Source: Bacteroidales bacterium
GTDB taxonomy: Bacteria > Bacteroidota > Bacteroidia > Bacteroidales > F082
Direction of reading: 5' to 3'
DNA length: 53,795 bases
Assembly: GCA_017645275.1 (NCBI GenBank)
Contig: JAGCPH010000031.1
Span: forward strand, 1 to 53,795
The notes under the pieces are model-generated. The model was given only the letters and a program-made list of their open reading frames with translations. It did no database searches and was not told the DNA's origin. The translations under genes were made by a program, and so were the position numbers. Positions within the stretch are counted from its first letter, which is position 1. Every line of letters begins with the position of its first letter. Below are positions 14,622 to 24,172 of this stretch, piece by piece.

Positions 14622-15491
14622 ATGAAACGACTATTAATTATAATTCTCACGATAATCGGGGTGACAGCCTGCACCGAGAAGATGATTATTGATCCTCAGG
14701 ATGGACCGCAATTGGTAGGCGTAAGCGGTTCTATTACAGACGTTTACACAAAACAGGAAGTCATCCTAAGCTATACGACATCGTTTTACGGAACAAATCC
14801 CGAAATGATTTCCGATGCGACAGTGTGTGTCGTCGACGGCCTCGACACTATATGGTACGAAGAGTCGGAAAGACCTGGATATTATTATTCCATAAACGAA
14901 TTTGCCGGAGAAGTTGGCCATACATACCATCTGTCAATAGATTTTAACAACCAGGAAGGACATCAGCATTTCTATTCCGAGTCGACGATGAACGATAATG
15001 TGGAGCAGGTCGACTCGATAAGAATAAAGCCTTGGGTTTTCAACGATTTGCATGATGACAATTTCCTTGGCGTTTACCCATATTTCCAGACCACCGACAA
15101 CCCTAAAACCTATTATATGACAAGGGTTTTGATCAACGGCAACGACGTGGGTGGCGACACCTTGACCAGATGCATGCTGTTTGAGACCTACGGCTATGCC
15201 GGCATTTATTTCAACGGTCCGCTCATGGTGATGATTGCTGGCGAGGTGCCTATTGACGGTCTTGACCAGAGAGACAGCATCGAGGTGGTGCATAAAGGCG
15301 ACACTGTCACCATGGATTTATGGTCGATTCCGGGCGATTATGCACATTATATTTCAGAGATTTCTGCCAGTATCGGCACCAATCCTATGATGGGTACGCC
15401 GTCGAATGTACGTACAAATATCAAGCCCGACGGCCAGGCGGTAGGCTGTTTTCATGCCTCATCACGCAGAAGATGCTCTGTAATATATTGA
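14622..15491 (+). CDS. DUF4249 lipoprotein partner of the TonB receptor
   Basis: This 289-aa protein has a lipoprotein signal (VTAC, Cys17) and the DUF4249 layout: an early VSGSITD strand, IPGDYAHYISEI, and the family-typical end NPMMGTPSNVRTNIKPDG then a GCFHASS segment. Members are surface or periplasmic lipoproteins always found beside a TonB receptor and are assumed to cap or feed the receptor. It is co-transcribed with the receptor. The C-terminus matches the normal family end, so the gene appears complete despite being on the short side. No terminator is visible before the tRNA-Tyr. Confidence 0.88.
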   Translation: MKRLLIIILTIIGVTACTEKMIIDPQDGPQLVGVSGSITDVYTKQEVILSYTTSFYGTNPEMISDATVCVVDGLDTIWYEESERPGYYYSINEFAGEVGHTYHLSIDFNNQEGHQHFYSESTMNDNVEQVDSIRIKPWVFNDLHDDNFLGVYPYFQTTDNPKTYYMTRVLINGNDVGGDTLTRCMLFETYGYAGIYFNGPLMVMIAGEVPIDGLDQRDSIEVVHKGDTVTMDLWSIPGDYAHYISEISASIGTNPMMGTPSNVRTNIKPDGQAVGCFHASSRRRCSVIY

Positions 15492-15557
15492 TACATAACT
15501 CTTTGCGAAAAGAAAAAATTTTTTGATAAAAATTGTTGCGCATAGCATAAAATTGTG

Positions 15558-15565
15558 TAATTTTG
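15558..15565 (+). promoter_or_regulatory. promoter -7 element of tRNA-Tyr
   Basis: TAATTTTG, with GTTG 19 nt upstream, ending 16 bp before the tRNA. Confidence 0.65.
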
Positions 15566-15581
15566 CAGCGCAAAAATCCCT

Positions 15582-15663
15582 GGGGGAGTCGCATAGCGGC
15601 AATTGCAACAGACTGTAAATCTGTCCTCGGATGAGTTCGGTGGTTCGAGTCCACCCTCCCCCA
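15582..15663 (+). tRNA. tRNA-Tyr (GUA)
   Basis: A class II tRNA of 82 nt: acceptor GGGGGAG pairs with CTCCCCC, the anticodon stem ACAGA/TCTGT encloses CTGTAAA (anticodon GTA), there is a long variable arm, and the T arm has GGTTCGAGTCC. The discriminator is A; CCA is not encoded. Confidence 0.95.
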
Positions 15664-15721
15664 CAAATGGAGAAATCTAATAAAAAAGTAAATTTTTTAT
15701 TGAGAGTATTCAAAAAAGCTG

Positions 15722-15729
15722 TATCTTTG
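15722..15729 (+). promoter_or_regulatory. promoter -7 element of tRNA-Arg
   Basis: TATCTTTG, with ATTG 19 nt upstream, 10 bp before the tRNA. The two neighbouring tRNAs therefore have separate promoters. Confidence 0.65.
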
Positions 15730-15739
15730 CAGCGCAAAT

Positions 15740-15813
15740 GGACTAGTAGCTCAATTGGATAGAGTCCCTGACTACGGATCAGGCGGTTGTGGGTTCGACT
15801 CCCGCCTAGTTCA
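15740..15813 (+). tRNA. tRNA-Arg (ACG)
   Basis: A 74-nt cloverleaf: acceptor GGACTAG pairs with CTAGTTC (one G-T pair), anticodon stem CCTGA/TCAGG with loop CTACGGA (anticodon ACG, the type normally edited to ICG), T arm GGGTTCGACTCCC. CCA is not encoded. Confidence 0.95.
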
Positions 15814-15820
15814 CACGAAA

Positions 15821-15845
15821 AAGCCAGCAAACGCTGGCTTTTTTA
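15821..15845. terminator. bidirectional terminator between tRNA-Arg and sbcC
   Basis: AAGCCAGC (15821-15828), loop AAAC, GCTGGCTT (15833-15840), then a T-run; on the minus strand the stem directly follows the sbcC stop codon and an A-rich left flank supplies its T-run. Confidence 0.85.
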
Positions 15846-18839
15846 TTTTATAACCACCTCGCTGGCGGCTTTCCCACGTCTTGTCACCTGAATCTGAACA
15901 GGGATGCGTTCTTTGAGGCTGTCGACATGCGAGATGATACCCACTTTCTTGCCGAATTTCTGCATGTTTCCTAGGGCTTGCACCGCCATTTCGAGGCTTT
16001 CACCATCCAAGGAGCCGAAGCCCTCGTCGATAAACAGCATGTCGATGTTGAGATTATCGTCGTTGAGCGATGCCAATCCTAATGCCAAAGCCAAGGAAAC
16101 CAAGAATGTCTCACCGCCAGATAGCGACGACGCACTGCGCAACTCGCCTCCCATCTCTTTGTCCATCACCATGATAGCCAATGAGTTATCGTAACATGTG
16201 AGCTCATAGCGCTGACTCAGCTTGCGTAAGAAATAGTTCGCCTGGTCAAGCAAGATACGCATTGTGTAAGCCTGAGCCACGTCACGGAAATTATCGGTCG
16301 GAGTGGTGCCAATGGCATTCGCCAGCTGCGTCCAAAGTGCCAAAAGCTCTGATTTTGCTTGCAAATCGTCTTTAGCAGCTTGTGCTGAGGCCGTGTTTTG
16401 AGTATTTAGTGAGAGTTTGGTGCGAATTTCAGTGATAGTTTCTGTCTGCGCAGACCTTAAGGCCGTTAAGGCCGTTAAGGCCCTTAAGGTTTGCGCCTTA
16501 GAATCATCAATAGACTCCTCACCAAATTGATTCTCAATAACTTTAGCCTGTTCACTCTTATCTATCAGATTGAAAACCACCTTCGAGAATCCACTGATGA
16601 GGTTGCTCTTGTCAATATGGTTTACCGCGACTTTTCCTTTGAACTCCTCCACCCTGTTGATTCCTTCAATTCGCTGGATTCCATTGGCAATTTCATCGAT
16701 TTTCACAATCTCAGAGTCGATTTTTGCAAAGCTATCATTCAGTTGCTTCCAATCATCGGCCCTATTTTGAAGCTTGCGATAGAACTCTTCTGATGATTTA
16801 TGCCATTCATCTTGCCATTTATCATTGACAATCAATTTATTAACACGCTCAAACTTCTCGAGACGGCTGTTTGTCGTCTGCTCGGCAAGTTCTTTTTTAT
16901 TCTTAATCTTGCCATCGATGTCAGCAATCTCGTTTTTAAGCTTATTACATTGATTTTCAATGGTTTTATATGAGTCGTCAGCCCTATTTTTTTCTTGAAG
17001 AAGCTGTTGCAGTCGCTTTTGAATCTTCTGAGCCTCAAGTCTCTTCTCATTTAACTCCTTGATAATCAATTCCTCAGCAGCTATCTTTTCGTCACAGGCT
17101 TTCTCGCCTTTTTCAAGTTTTTCAAGGTCGTAAACCGGGTTGCCGTTGCAAAGTTTTGTCAGCTCGTCATTGAGATTATTCTGCGCTTTTTGTTCATTAT
17201 CAATGATTTGCTCGGCCAATTTCACATTGTTTTCGGCCTTTATCATGATATCTTTGGCCTTTTCCATCTCGTTTCGAGCATCTTTCCAGGCAGTTTCAAT
17301 CGTCTTGAACAAAGAGTTGACGACTTCCTCATTATGATACTGATGCGATGTACTTCCGCAAAGTGGACACGGCTCACCGTCTTTCAGAGTCGCTCGCAAC
17401 GATTTTATATATTCATCAACCATGTTTTTTTGCGTCAGATATTCGGCATCTTTCGCTTTAAAAACGGTTTCTTTAGCAGAAAAATCAGCTTCACATTCTT
17501 TAAAGTTATACTTTAATTCAAACAACTCTTCTCGTTTAGCATCAATGAATTGCTGTTTGTATTTATAGTCTTTTAAGATACGTATCACGCTCTGGCACTT
17601 TTCTTTCCGCTCTTTCTGATGCTCTCTCTCACTCTCATGCTCGTTGTAATCCTCATTCAGCTGGTCGAGGTTCGCTTTTTCCAGCTCCGAATTGCACTTT
17701 TCGTAAGACAAATTGGCTTCAGATTGAGCCTCAGCCGCCTTTTTAAGTCTCTCAGAGGACTCTAAAGTCTCTGATTCTTTCAGAGTTCTCTGTTTTTTCA
17801 GCGATTCTATCTCTTTTTCACAATCCGCGATCTTCTTCTCCGCCTCCTCAACCTCCTTCAACAAACTGATAATCAACGGAATCTGCTCAAACATCGCCTT
17901 TTTCCCCGACTGCTCATCAATCTGTAATTTAACCTCATCGGCTTTCTTTTTCAGTTCCGATTTCTCTTCCAGCATTTTTTCGTAAGACGCTTGTAAATCA
18001 GCGAGTTGCGACTTGGAATTATCAATTTCCAGATGGAGTTTGTCGAGGTTTTCAAGATTTCTCAGATTCTGTTCCTGCTTCTTGATATCAGCCTCGGTTT
18101 GTTCCTGCAGTTTCTCGTTTTCGGCAAGTTTCTCGGTTAGTTCGGCCAACTGAGCTTCCGGCAGCACGGTGTCGGCCATCCGATTATATTGATCTTTGGC
18201 ATTTAATACCGCTTTGTTTGCATCATTTTTATGCTGGCCGACAATCTCCGCTATCTTCGAGTAAACCTCAGTACCTGTTAGCATTTCGAGGATTTCGGTC
18301 TGTTGTTTTTTGTTGGAGTTCAGAAAAGTGCTGAACTGTCCCTGGGCGAGCATGACGGAGCGCATAAACTGTTCGTAGGTAAGTCCAAGCAGCTCTTCAA
18401 CTCGTTGATTTACAGCGTCAATCTTAGTTTCAAGCACTATCCTCTCCTCGCCTTTCACCACCTCGAGTTTGCGACGGTTAGTCGTTTCGTATTTGCCACT
18501 TTTGGTGCGATGCAGATGCCATGTGGCTATATATTCGTCGTTTCCGATGCAGAACCACACCTCTGCTTTGCCGTCGCTAGTGCCTTTTCTCAGCACATTG
18601 TTGGTGCTTTGCATGGTAGAGAGGCCGTTTTCGGTCTTCTCTTTGCTTTGGGTATTCTCGTAACGCGGTGATTTATCGTACAGTGCAAGCGTTATGGCGT
18701 CCAAAATCGTCGATTTGCCGCTTCCGGTCTCTCCAGTGATGAGGAATAACGGCTCATTGGCCAAAATGCCCGTAGACAGGCTAATTTCGGCCTTTTCGAT
18801 GGAATTTATGTTCTCGATGATGATTTTTTCGATTTTCAT
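15843..18839 (-). CDS. sbcC: SbcC, ATPase subunit of the SbcCD nuclease
   Basis: This 998-aa SMC-like protein works with SbcD to open and trim DNA ends, hairpins and protein-blocked ends. It has Walker A GETGSGKSTILDAI near residues 40-53 and long coiled coils (about 190-480 and 520-820). The zinc hook CPLCGS lies near residue 490, almost exactly central. The ABC signature LSGGETFLVSLAL and Walker B DMLFIDEGFGSLD lie in the C-terminal lobe. The start is the ATG at 18839 (MKIEKIIIENINS), which overlaps the sbcD stop as ATGA; the frame's earlier Met adds eight unlikely residues. Note the imperfect repeat of AAGGCCGTT-like words near 16455-16485 within the coding region. Confidence 0.95.
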   Translation of the reverse strand: MKIEKIIIENINSIEKAEISLSTGILANEPLFLITGETGSGKSTILDAITLALYDKSPRYENTQSKEKTENGLSTMQSTNNVLRKGTSDGKAEVWFCIGNDEYIATWHLHRTKSGKYETTNRRKLEVVKGEERIVLETKIDAVNQRVEELLGLTYEQFMRSVMLAQGQFSTFLNSNKKQQTEILEMLTGTEVYSKIAEIVGQHKNDANKAVLNAKDQYNRMADTVLPEAQLAELTEKLAENEKLQEQTEADIKKQEQNLRNLENLDKLHLEIDNSKSQLADLQASYEKMLEEKSELKKKADEVKLQIDEQSGKKAMFEQIPLIISLLKEVEEAEKKIADCEKEIESLKKQRTLKESETLESSERLKKAAEAQSEANLSYEKCNSELEKANLDQLNEDYNEHESEREHQKERKEKCQSVIRILKDYKYKQQFIDAKREELFELKYNFKECEADFSAKETVFKAKDAEYLTQKNMVDEYIKSLRATLKDGEPCPLCGSTSHQYHNEEVVNSLFKTIETAWKDARNEMEKAKDIMIKAENNVKLAEQIIDNEQKAQNNLNDELTKLCNGNPVYDLEKLEKGEKACDEKIAAEELIIKELNEKRLEAQKIQKRLQQLLQEKNRADDSYKTIENQCNKLKNEIADIDGKIKNKKELAEQTTNSRLEKFERVNKLIVNDKWQDEWHKSSEEFYRKLQNRADDWKQLNDSFAKIDSEIVKIDEIANGIQRIEGINRVEEFKGKVAVNHIDKSNLISGFSKVVFNLIDKSEQAKVIENQFGEESIDDSKAQTLRALTALTALRSAQTETITEIRTKLSLNTQNTASAQAAKDDLQAKSELLALWTQLANAIGTTPTDNFRDVAQAYTMRILLDQANYFLRKLSQRYELTCYDNSLAIMVMDKEMGGELRSASSLSGGETFLVSLALALGLASLNDDNLNIDMLFIDEGFGSLDGESLEMAVQALGNMQKFGKKVGIISHVDSLKERIPVQIQVTRRGKAASEVVIK

Positions 18840-20041
18840 GACTGTTTTTCGGCCTCCTCGCACACTTTTTTAAACATTTCTTTCAATTCGTCAGGCATCT
18901 CGCAGCCGTTTTTCTTCTGATAAACCGAGCATCCGAGCTCAAACGGGCTTATCGACTTCAGCTCATTAAGCGTCTTAACTGATTGGAGCTCATCACCTTC
19001 CTCCCTTTCAGGGAAATATGATTGGATGCCACAAAACATCGCTTCCTGACCTTCGAAAGCCTGTATCATCGACGCCGTTTCCACTTGAGTGAGCGGCTTA
19101 TCGGTCTGAACATGCACCCTCACATACGCCTTTTGCCCAAGAATTTCAATGAGTTGCATCAAAACAGTCTCATACGGCAAAGCGTCGTCGTAACCTTTCG
19201 GTTTGGCGGGGAAATCAACTATCGGTATCAAAGTCTTTAATGGAATAATCTTTGTTTTAATCATTCCATCTTCAATATTTACAGATACTACCGAATGTTC
19301 ATAATTCTCGTTGAACGAAATCGGGAATGGCGAACCGGCATAGCGCATATTTTCGATTCCCTTGATCGCCTGCGGGAAATGAATATGTCCGAAAGCCCAA
19401 TAATCGACGCCTTTAACCTCAGTAAAGTCTTGAACGTCAAGGGTTTCCAGCTTGCCGATGATATCGGCACTATGACCAGTGATGTCGGCACTTTTTACAG
19501 CCAGATGTCCCATTGCCACAATCGATTGGTTATCAGAGTATTCTGGCCTGTTTTTAAGATGATTTAACAGCAAATCATAGATATTGGAGTTGCCGTTGAT
19601 GTATGGAACCGCGAGCACCCAGCCTATTATCACGCCTTTTTTCGTTATCGGAATCTCAATTTTCGACGCATCGAAGTTCAGACCAAAATCATCCGTAACA
19701 GTCTGATAATCAAGCATTCCAACAACAGAAACATTGAACGCCTCCCAAAGCGGGCGCGGTGCCTCGAGACGCGACGGCGAGTCGTGGTTGCCACTGGTGA
19801 TAACTATCTGTAAATCAGAGTCTAAGCGCGACAAATCAACGATAAAATTATAATAAAGACGCTGCGACACAATGGTCGGCGTGGCAGTATGAAACACATC
19901 GCCAGAGACCACCACCACATCGGGTTTCTCTTTGATAATGATTGACTTAAGCTGCTCGAAGAAGTATTTATGCTCCTCCTCGCGGCTGTAGTTGTGAAAA
20001 ATCTGGCCGATATGCCAATCGGATGTATGCAGCACTTTCAT
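18836..20041 (-). CDS. sbcD: SbcD, nuclease subunit of SbcCD
   Basis: This 401-aa Mre11-family calcineurin-like phosphoesterase carries all expected metal-binding motifs: HTSDWHIG (residues 5-12), VVVSGDVFH, VITSGNHDSPSRL, MGHLA and WAFGHIHFPQ. A C-terminal capping domain follows. It provides the manganese-dependent exonuclease and endonuclease activity of the SbcCD complex, and its ATP-driven partner is encoded directly downstream with a 4-bp ATGA overlap. A promoter is visible 19-50 bp upstream of the start. Confidence 0.95.
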   Translation of the reverse strand: MKVLHTSDWHIGQIFHNYSREEEHKYFFEQLKSIIIKEKPDVVVVSGDVFHTATPTIVSQRLYYNFIVDLSRLDSDLQIVITSGNHDSPSRLEAPRPLWEAFNVSVVGMLDYQTVTDDFGLNFDASKIEIPITKKGVIIGWVLAVPYINGNSNIYDLLLNHLKNRPEYSDNQSIVAMGHLAVKSADITGHSADIIGKLETLDVQDFTEVKGVDYWAFGHIHFPQAIKGIENMRYAGSPFPISFNENYEHSVVSVNIEDGMIKTKIIPLKTLIPIVDFPAKPKGYDDALPYETVLMQLIEILGQKAYVRVHVQTDKPLTQVETASMIQAFEGQEAMFCGIQSYFPEREEGDELQSVKTLNELKSISPFELGCSVYQKKNGCEMPDELKEMFKKVCEEAEKQS

Positions 20042-20059
20042 CGTCGAAATTTTAGGGTG

Positions 20060-20091
20060 TAAAATTACAAAATTTTCGCAGACAAATCAAT
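20060..20091 (-). promoter_or_regulatory. promoter of sbcDC
   Basis: On the minus strand, ATTG (20091-20088), 20-nt spacer, TAATTTTA (20067-20060), each one base from consensus. Confidence 0.55.
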
Positions 20092-20129
20092 ATTTTTTGT
20101 AATTTAGCAGTCGAAATAACACTTTTTCT

Positions 20130-22445
20130 ATGAAAACACGCATCTTCATCATCGCAGCAATATTGGCCTTAGGATTCGCTTCTTGCCAAAAACCGGCACA
20201 AACAGCTGATTATCAAGTGGTTCCGTTGCCAAAAGAAATCATTTTGAACAATGGAAAGCCATTCGTTTTGGATAAAAATACTGTTGTAACTTACCCAAAA
20301 TCAGATACGGAACTGGCAAAAGAAGCGGATTTTCTTGTCGAATATTTCAATGACATCTTGGGATTTAGGCTGAAAACTATGTGCACGGATGAGGTGATTG
20401 ATAACTCTATCAAATTTGAGGTAGATCCTAGTTTTTCAGACAATATTGATGCTTATCAAATTATTGTTAATAATAAAGTTATAAAGATTACTTCAAGTAA
20501 TACTTCAGGTATTTTCTACGGCATACAGACACTCAGAAAATGCCTGCCTGTCACGCAGGAAGTCACAAAAATTGAGTTTCCGGCAGGTGTGATCAATGAC
20601 TTTCCACGTTTCGCCTACCGCGGCATGCACCTCGACGTGAGCCGTCATTTCTTCCCCATCGACTCGGTAAAAATGTATATCGACGCTATTGCGTTACATA
20701 ATCTCAACAGATTTCATATCCATCTCACCGACGACCAAGGCTGGCGTATTGAGATCAAAAAATACCCGAAACTCACTGAAATCGGGGCTTGGCGTTCAGG
20801 GACCATCATCGGGAAGACCATGGCGTTCGACACCATCCGTCATGGAGGTTTTTACACCCAAGAGCAGCTGCGAGACCTTGTAAAATATGCCGAAGACCGT
20901 CATATCACCATCATTCCTGAGATTGACTTACCAGGCCATATGCTGGCGGCCCTCGCCTCCTATCCCGAATTAGGCTGCACAGGAGGTCCTTACGAGGTTT
21001 GGAAGCAATGGGGTGTGTCGGAAGACGTGATTTGCGCTGGCAACGAGCAGGCGCTACAATTCCTTGAGGATGTGCTGCTTGAGGTGATGGACATCTTCCC
21101 GAGCGAGTACATCCACATCGGAGGCGACGAGGTGCCGCGCGACCGCTGGGTTGAATGCCCGAAATGCCAGGCGAAGATCAAAGAGCTTGGAATTAAAGGC
21201 GATGACAAGCATTCTGCCGAGGATTATCTGCAGAGCTATGTGATGTCGCGCATGGAGCAATTCATTGAAAGTCATGGCCGTCACATCATCGGGTGGGACG
21301 AGATGCTTGATGGCGAGCTGGCTCCTAACGCCACCGTGATGAGCTGGCGAGGCAGCGACGGCGGCTACAAGGCTGCGAAGATGCATCACAACGTCATCAT
21401 GACACCTTGCGACTACCTCTATTTCGATTATTATCAATCACTTGACACAGAGAGCGAGCCTGAGGCTGGCGGTGGCTACAACTCAGTGAAGAAGGTTTAT
21501 TCGTTTGAGCCTATTCCTGAAGGCCTCACAGAAGACGAGGAGAAATACATTTTAGGTCCGCAAGCCAACATATGGACAGAATATGCCAGCGAGTTTAACG
21601 TGGTGTTATTCAGGCTGTTACCTCGGCTCGGTGCCCTCGCCGAGGTCCAGTGGTGCTACCCAGAACAAAAGGATTACTACGACTTCGTGAAACGCGAATA
21701 CCGCCTCACCAAGCTATACGACCACTACCACTGGCGTTACGCTACCCATATCTTCGACATCGACGTAAAAATAGTGCCGAATTTCAACGAAGGCGTTCTC
21801 GATGTGACAATGACCAAACAAGTGGATGGCAAAATAATGTATTCTATTGACAATCAAGGTTTTAAAGAATACTTAGAGCCGTTGAAAATCAACAAAAACT
21901 GCCATCTCGAAGGCTATGTAATGTATCCTGACGGCACCAGAGGACGTACTTACAAGACCGACTTCGACTTCAGCAAAGCCTCTATGAAACCTATAGTTTT
22001 GAAAGACCAGCCGCATCGCAACTATGCTTACGACGATGCACAGACGCTTATCGACGGCTTGCGAGGCAGCAGCAACTACCGCACTGGCCGTTGGCTCGGC
22101 TGGTATGGCAAGAACCTCGATGCGACCTTTGATTTACAGGAGGTTACGGAGGTCAGTTCGGTGAGATTCACTCTTCTCGTCAACATGAAGGACTGGATTT
22201 TCAATGCAAAATCAGTGAAAGTTTTGGGTTCCAACGATGGCGAGAACTTCACTGAGATTGCCTCACAAGATTTCGACCTGTTGCCTGCCGATTACGAAAG
22301 CAGCTTCTACCCTGTTGATATTTCGTTTGAGCCAGTAAACACACGTTATGTGGAGGTTATAGTCACACCGTACGACTGCCCTGAAGGACATTCAGGATAC
22401 GGTTATCCGGCATGGATTTTCGTTGATGAGGTTGGGATTTATTGA
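20130..22445 (+). CDS. beta-N-acetylhexosaminidase, GH20 lipoprotein
   Basis: This 771-aa enzyme has a lipoprotein signal (GFASC, Cys19), an N-terminal GH20b alpha/beta domain (about 25-155) and the GH20 barrel (about 160-500). Catalytic residues are in HIGGDEVPRD (Asp333-Glu334), and further family motifs are FAYRGMHLDVSRHF, HLTDDQGWRIEIK and MSWRGSDGG. The C-terminus holds a chitobiase-like segment and an F5/8 type C (discoidin-like) carbohydrate-binding module (about 640-771). It removes terminal beta-linked GlcNAc or GalNAc from glycans in the periplasm or at the surface. The 3' end overlaps that of the PNGase F-like gene by 7 bp, suggesting a shared N-glycan role. The TAATTTAG at 20100-20107 is a possible -7 element. 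Confidence 0.93.
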   Translation: MKTRIFIIAAILALGFASCQKPAQTADYQVVPLPKEIILNNGKPFVLDKNTVVTYPKSDTELAKEADFLVEYFNDILGFRLKTMCTDEVIDNSIKFEVDPSFSDNIDAYQIIVNNKVIKITSSNTSGIFYGIQTLRKCLPVTQEVTKIEFPAGVINDFPRFAYRGMHLDVSRHFFPIDSVKMYIDAIALHNLNRFHIHLTDDQGWRIEIKKYPKLTEIGAWRSGTIIGKTMAFDTIRHGGFYTQEQLRDLVKYAEDRHITIIPEIDLPGHMLAALASYPELGCTGGPYEVWKQWGVSEDVICAGNEQALQFLEDVLLEVMDIFPSEYIHIGGDEVPRDRWVECPKCQAKIKELGIKGDDKHSAEDYLQSYVMSRMEQFIESHGRHIIGWDEMLDGELAPNATVMSWRGSDGGYKAAKMHHNVIMTPCDYLYFDYYQSLDTESEPEAGGGYNSVKKVYSFEPIPEGLTEDEEKYILGPQANIWTEYASEFNVVLFRLLPRLGALAEVQWCYPEQKDYYDFVKREYRLTKLYDHYHWRYATHIFDIDVKIVPNFNEGVLDVTMTKQVDGKIMYSIDNQGFKEYLEPLKINKNCHLEGYVMYPDGTRGRTYKTDFDFSKASMKPIVLKDQPHRNYAYDDAQTLIDGLRGSSNYRTGRWLGWYGKNLDATFDLQEVTEVSSVRFTLLVNMKDWIFNAKSVKVLGSNDGENFTEIASQDFDLLPADYESSFYPVDISFEPVNTRYVEVIVTPYDCPEGHSGYGYPAWIFVDEVGIY

Positions 22446-24130
22446 TTGATATTACCCACCAGCACCCCGCTCACCATCCAATGGCTGAAACTGCCGCCCT
22501 CGTCCTCTCCTTGCGGGATGGCCACTGTTATTGTGTGATGCCCCGGCTTCAAGTCACTTAAGTCGAAATATACAGGGTTTGTGGCGGTGCCTGGACACCA
22601 GCCAGAACGCGATAAATCTGATGATGAGACACCGTTCCAGAAATTGCCCGACACAGGGTTCAACTCACGGTAAGTGGCACAGTCACAACGCCATGGAGTG
22701 TATCTGAACACTTTCTCACCGTCAATGATGATGGTGTTTTCCTTCGGGTTGAACTCGTCGCCTCCATCCCAGCCGCCATGGCCTGTGGTGATATATCTAA
22801 GCCTCAGATTCTCAACGCCTTCAGGGATGTCAAACTCCACCGTAAGACTGTCGGTCTGGAACAAACGTCCGTAGTTTTGTCCCGACATCTCCATCACGTT
22901 GCAGGTGTTGAAGAGTGGCAGACTCCAACGGTTGTTTTTCGACACATCGCCGTCGTAATCCTGCGGATATGCCACCAAATCCAATGAAATCTTATGTCCG
23001 CCTCCGTCATAGTTGCCGATAAAAGCGCCAATCAGAACATCGCCTGAGAGACGGTCGGAAAACTCCGAAACCTCCATCTTGTAATATGCCTCGTCAGCCC
23101 ATTCCAGACCGTCGAGCTGCACCCTGTCGTTGAAATGGTTCACGCCAAACGGAGTGAAGAAACGCATCAGCTCAACAACAGGCATATAATCGTCCGTCAA
23201 ACGTATTCCTTGATACTTTTTGCCATTTTTATCATATTGATAAGGAATAACTTCAATACTATCATTTAAAGCATTACTTAAAGATAGTTTTTTATCCATC
23301 GGGATGACGAAGACTGAGCCCGAGCGGTCGTAAGCGTCGCCGTTGGAGCGCTGGTGAAGCTCTGCAAAAAGCTGGTAATGCTCAGGCAAAACAGGCAGGC
23401 TGACACGTTTCAAAATGATGGTTCCATACGAAAAATGAATCACCGTGTCGAACGGAATCTCGCCATGGAATTTCTCGATATTGGCAAAATGTATCTGCTC
23501 ATCCTCGAAAATCTTCGTGCGGATTATCAGTTTCTCCTTATTAATATTGTTCAGCTCTCGCCCACTCTTCCTAACTCCAAGATTATCAGGTATTAAGCTC
23601 TTTTTCAGCTTCTTGTCTTTCTTCACCGATTTCAGGTCCATGATGCGGTTGCCGTTTATCGCCTGACGTACCATCACGCCTTTCAGATAGCCGCGCGATG
23701 TCACAGGAGACGCATCATAGCCAAGGTTTTCCGTCATCCAGACCTCTATCGTGTTTGAGTTTATCGACGTCTTATATTTTTTACAATTGTAGCCTTTAAC
23801 CTTCTCCGAGCCGATTTCTTCGAACTCTATATCATTGTTTTTCAACGGATAAGCATAAAAATACGATTCGCCATCAGCGTAATTCATCTGAAAATATGCC
23901 GAGTCCAGATCATAATCCACGTAGGTGTAATCCGTTGACAATCCTTGGATCAGTGTTCCTTTAAACTCTTGTATATCGTTGATTTTCAGTTGTTTTTTAT
24001 ATCTCAACACTTCACGGAAAGTGGTGTCGCCGCTATCAGAGCCAAGCATATATGACTGATACACAAGGCGTTGCTGTGCCGATGCCGTCATCGACACAAA
24101 GAAGGCAAGTATTAATAATATGTGTTTCAT
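22439..24130 (-). CDS. PNGase F-like N-glycanase with N-terminal GLPGLI domain
   Basis: This 563-aa secreted protein starts at 24130 (MKHILLILAFFVSMTASAQ signal; the longer frame from 24175 lacks a signal). Residues 20-225 match GLPGLI-family proteins (YFYAYPLKNND, VKGYNCKKYKT, VWMTENLGYDASP). Residues 230-385 look like the N-terminal PNGase F domain, with the NGDAYDRSGSVFVIP region that holds the catalytic Asp in the Flavobacterium enzyme. Residues 385-563 look like the C-terminal domain, with TGHGGWDGGDEFNPKEN and CDCATYRELNP. PNGase F releases whole N-glycans from asparagine. GLPGLI joined to PNGase F is unusual. It has its own promoter interlocked with that of the S9 peptidase gene. Confidence 0.87.
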   Translation of the reverse strand: MKHILLILAFFVSMTASAQQRLVYQSYMLGSDSGDTTFREVLRYKKQLKINDIQEFKGTLIQGLSTDYTYVDYDLDSAYFQMNYADGESYFYAYPLKNNDIEFEEIGSEKVKGYNCKKYKTSINSNTIEVWMTENLGYDASPVTSRGYLKGVMVRQAINGNRIMDLKSVKKDKKLKKSLIPDNLGVRKSGRELNNINKEKLIIRTKIFEDEQIHFANIEKFHGEIPFDTVIHFSYGTIILKRVSLPVLPEHYQLFAELHQRSNGDAYDRSGSVFVIPMDKKLSLSNALNDSIEVIPYQYDKNGKKYQGIRLTDDYMPVVELMRFFTPFGVNHFNDRVQLDGLEWADEAYYKMEVSEFSDRLSGDVLIGAFIGNYDGGGHKISLDLVAYPQDYDGDVSKNNRWSLPLFNTCNVMEMSGQNYGRLFQTDSLTVEFDIPEGVENLRLRYITTGHGGWDGGDEFNPKENTIIIDGEKVFRYTPWRCDCATYRELNPVSGNFWNGVSSSDLSRSGWCPGTATNPVYFDLSDLKPGHHTITVAIPQGEDEGGSFSHWMVSGVLVGNINQ

Positions 24131-24140
24131 AGCAAAATTT

Positions 24141-24172
24141 TTTGCAAAGTTAAAAATAATCTTGTACATTTG
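24141..24172 (+). promoter_or_regulatory. promoter of the S9 peptidase gene
   Basis: TTTG (24141-24144), 20-nt spacer, TACATTTG (24165-24172), a perfect consensus match 33 bp before the ATG. It overlaps the opposing promoter of the PNGase F-like gene almost completely. Confidence 0.8.

Noticed and set aside
16455-16490. AAGGCCGTT-type short tandem repeat as a regulatory site
   Set aside because: It lies in frame within sbcC and encodes a short Ala/Leu/Thr repeat in the protein; no reason to call it regulatory.
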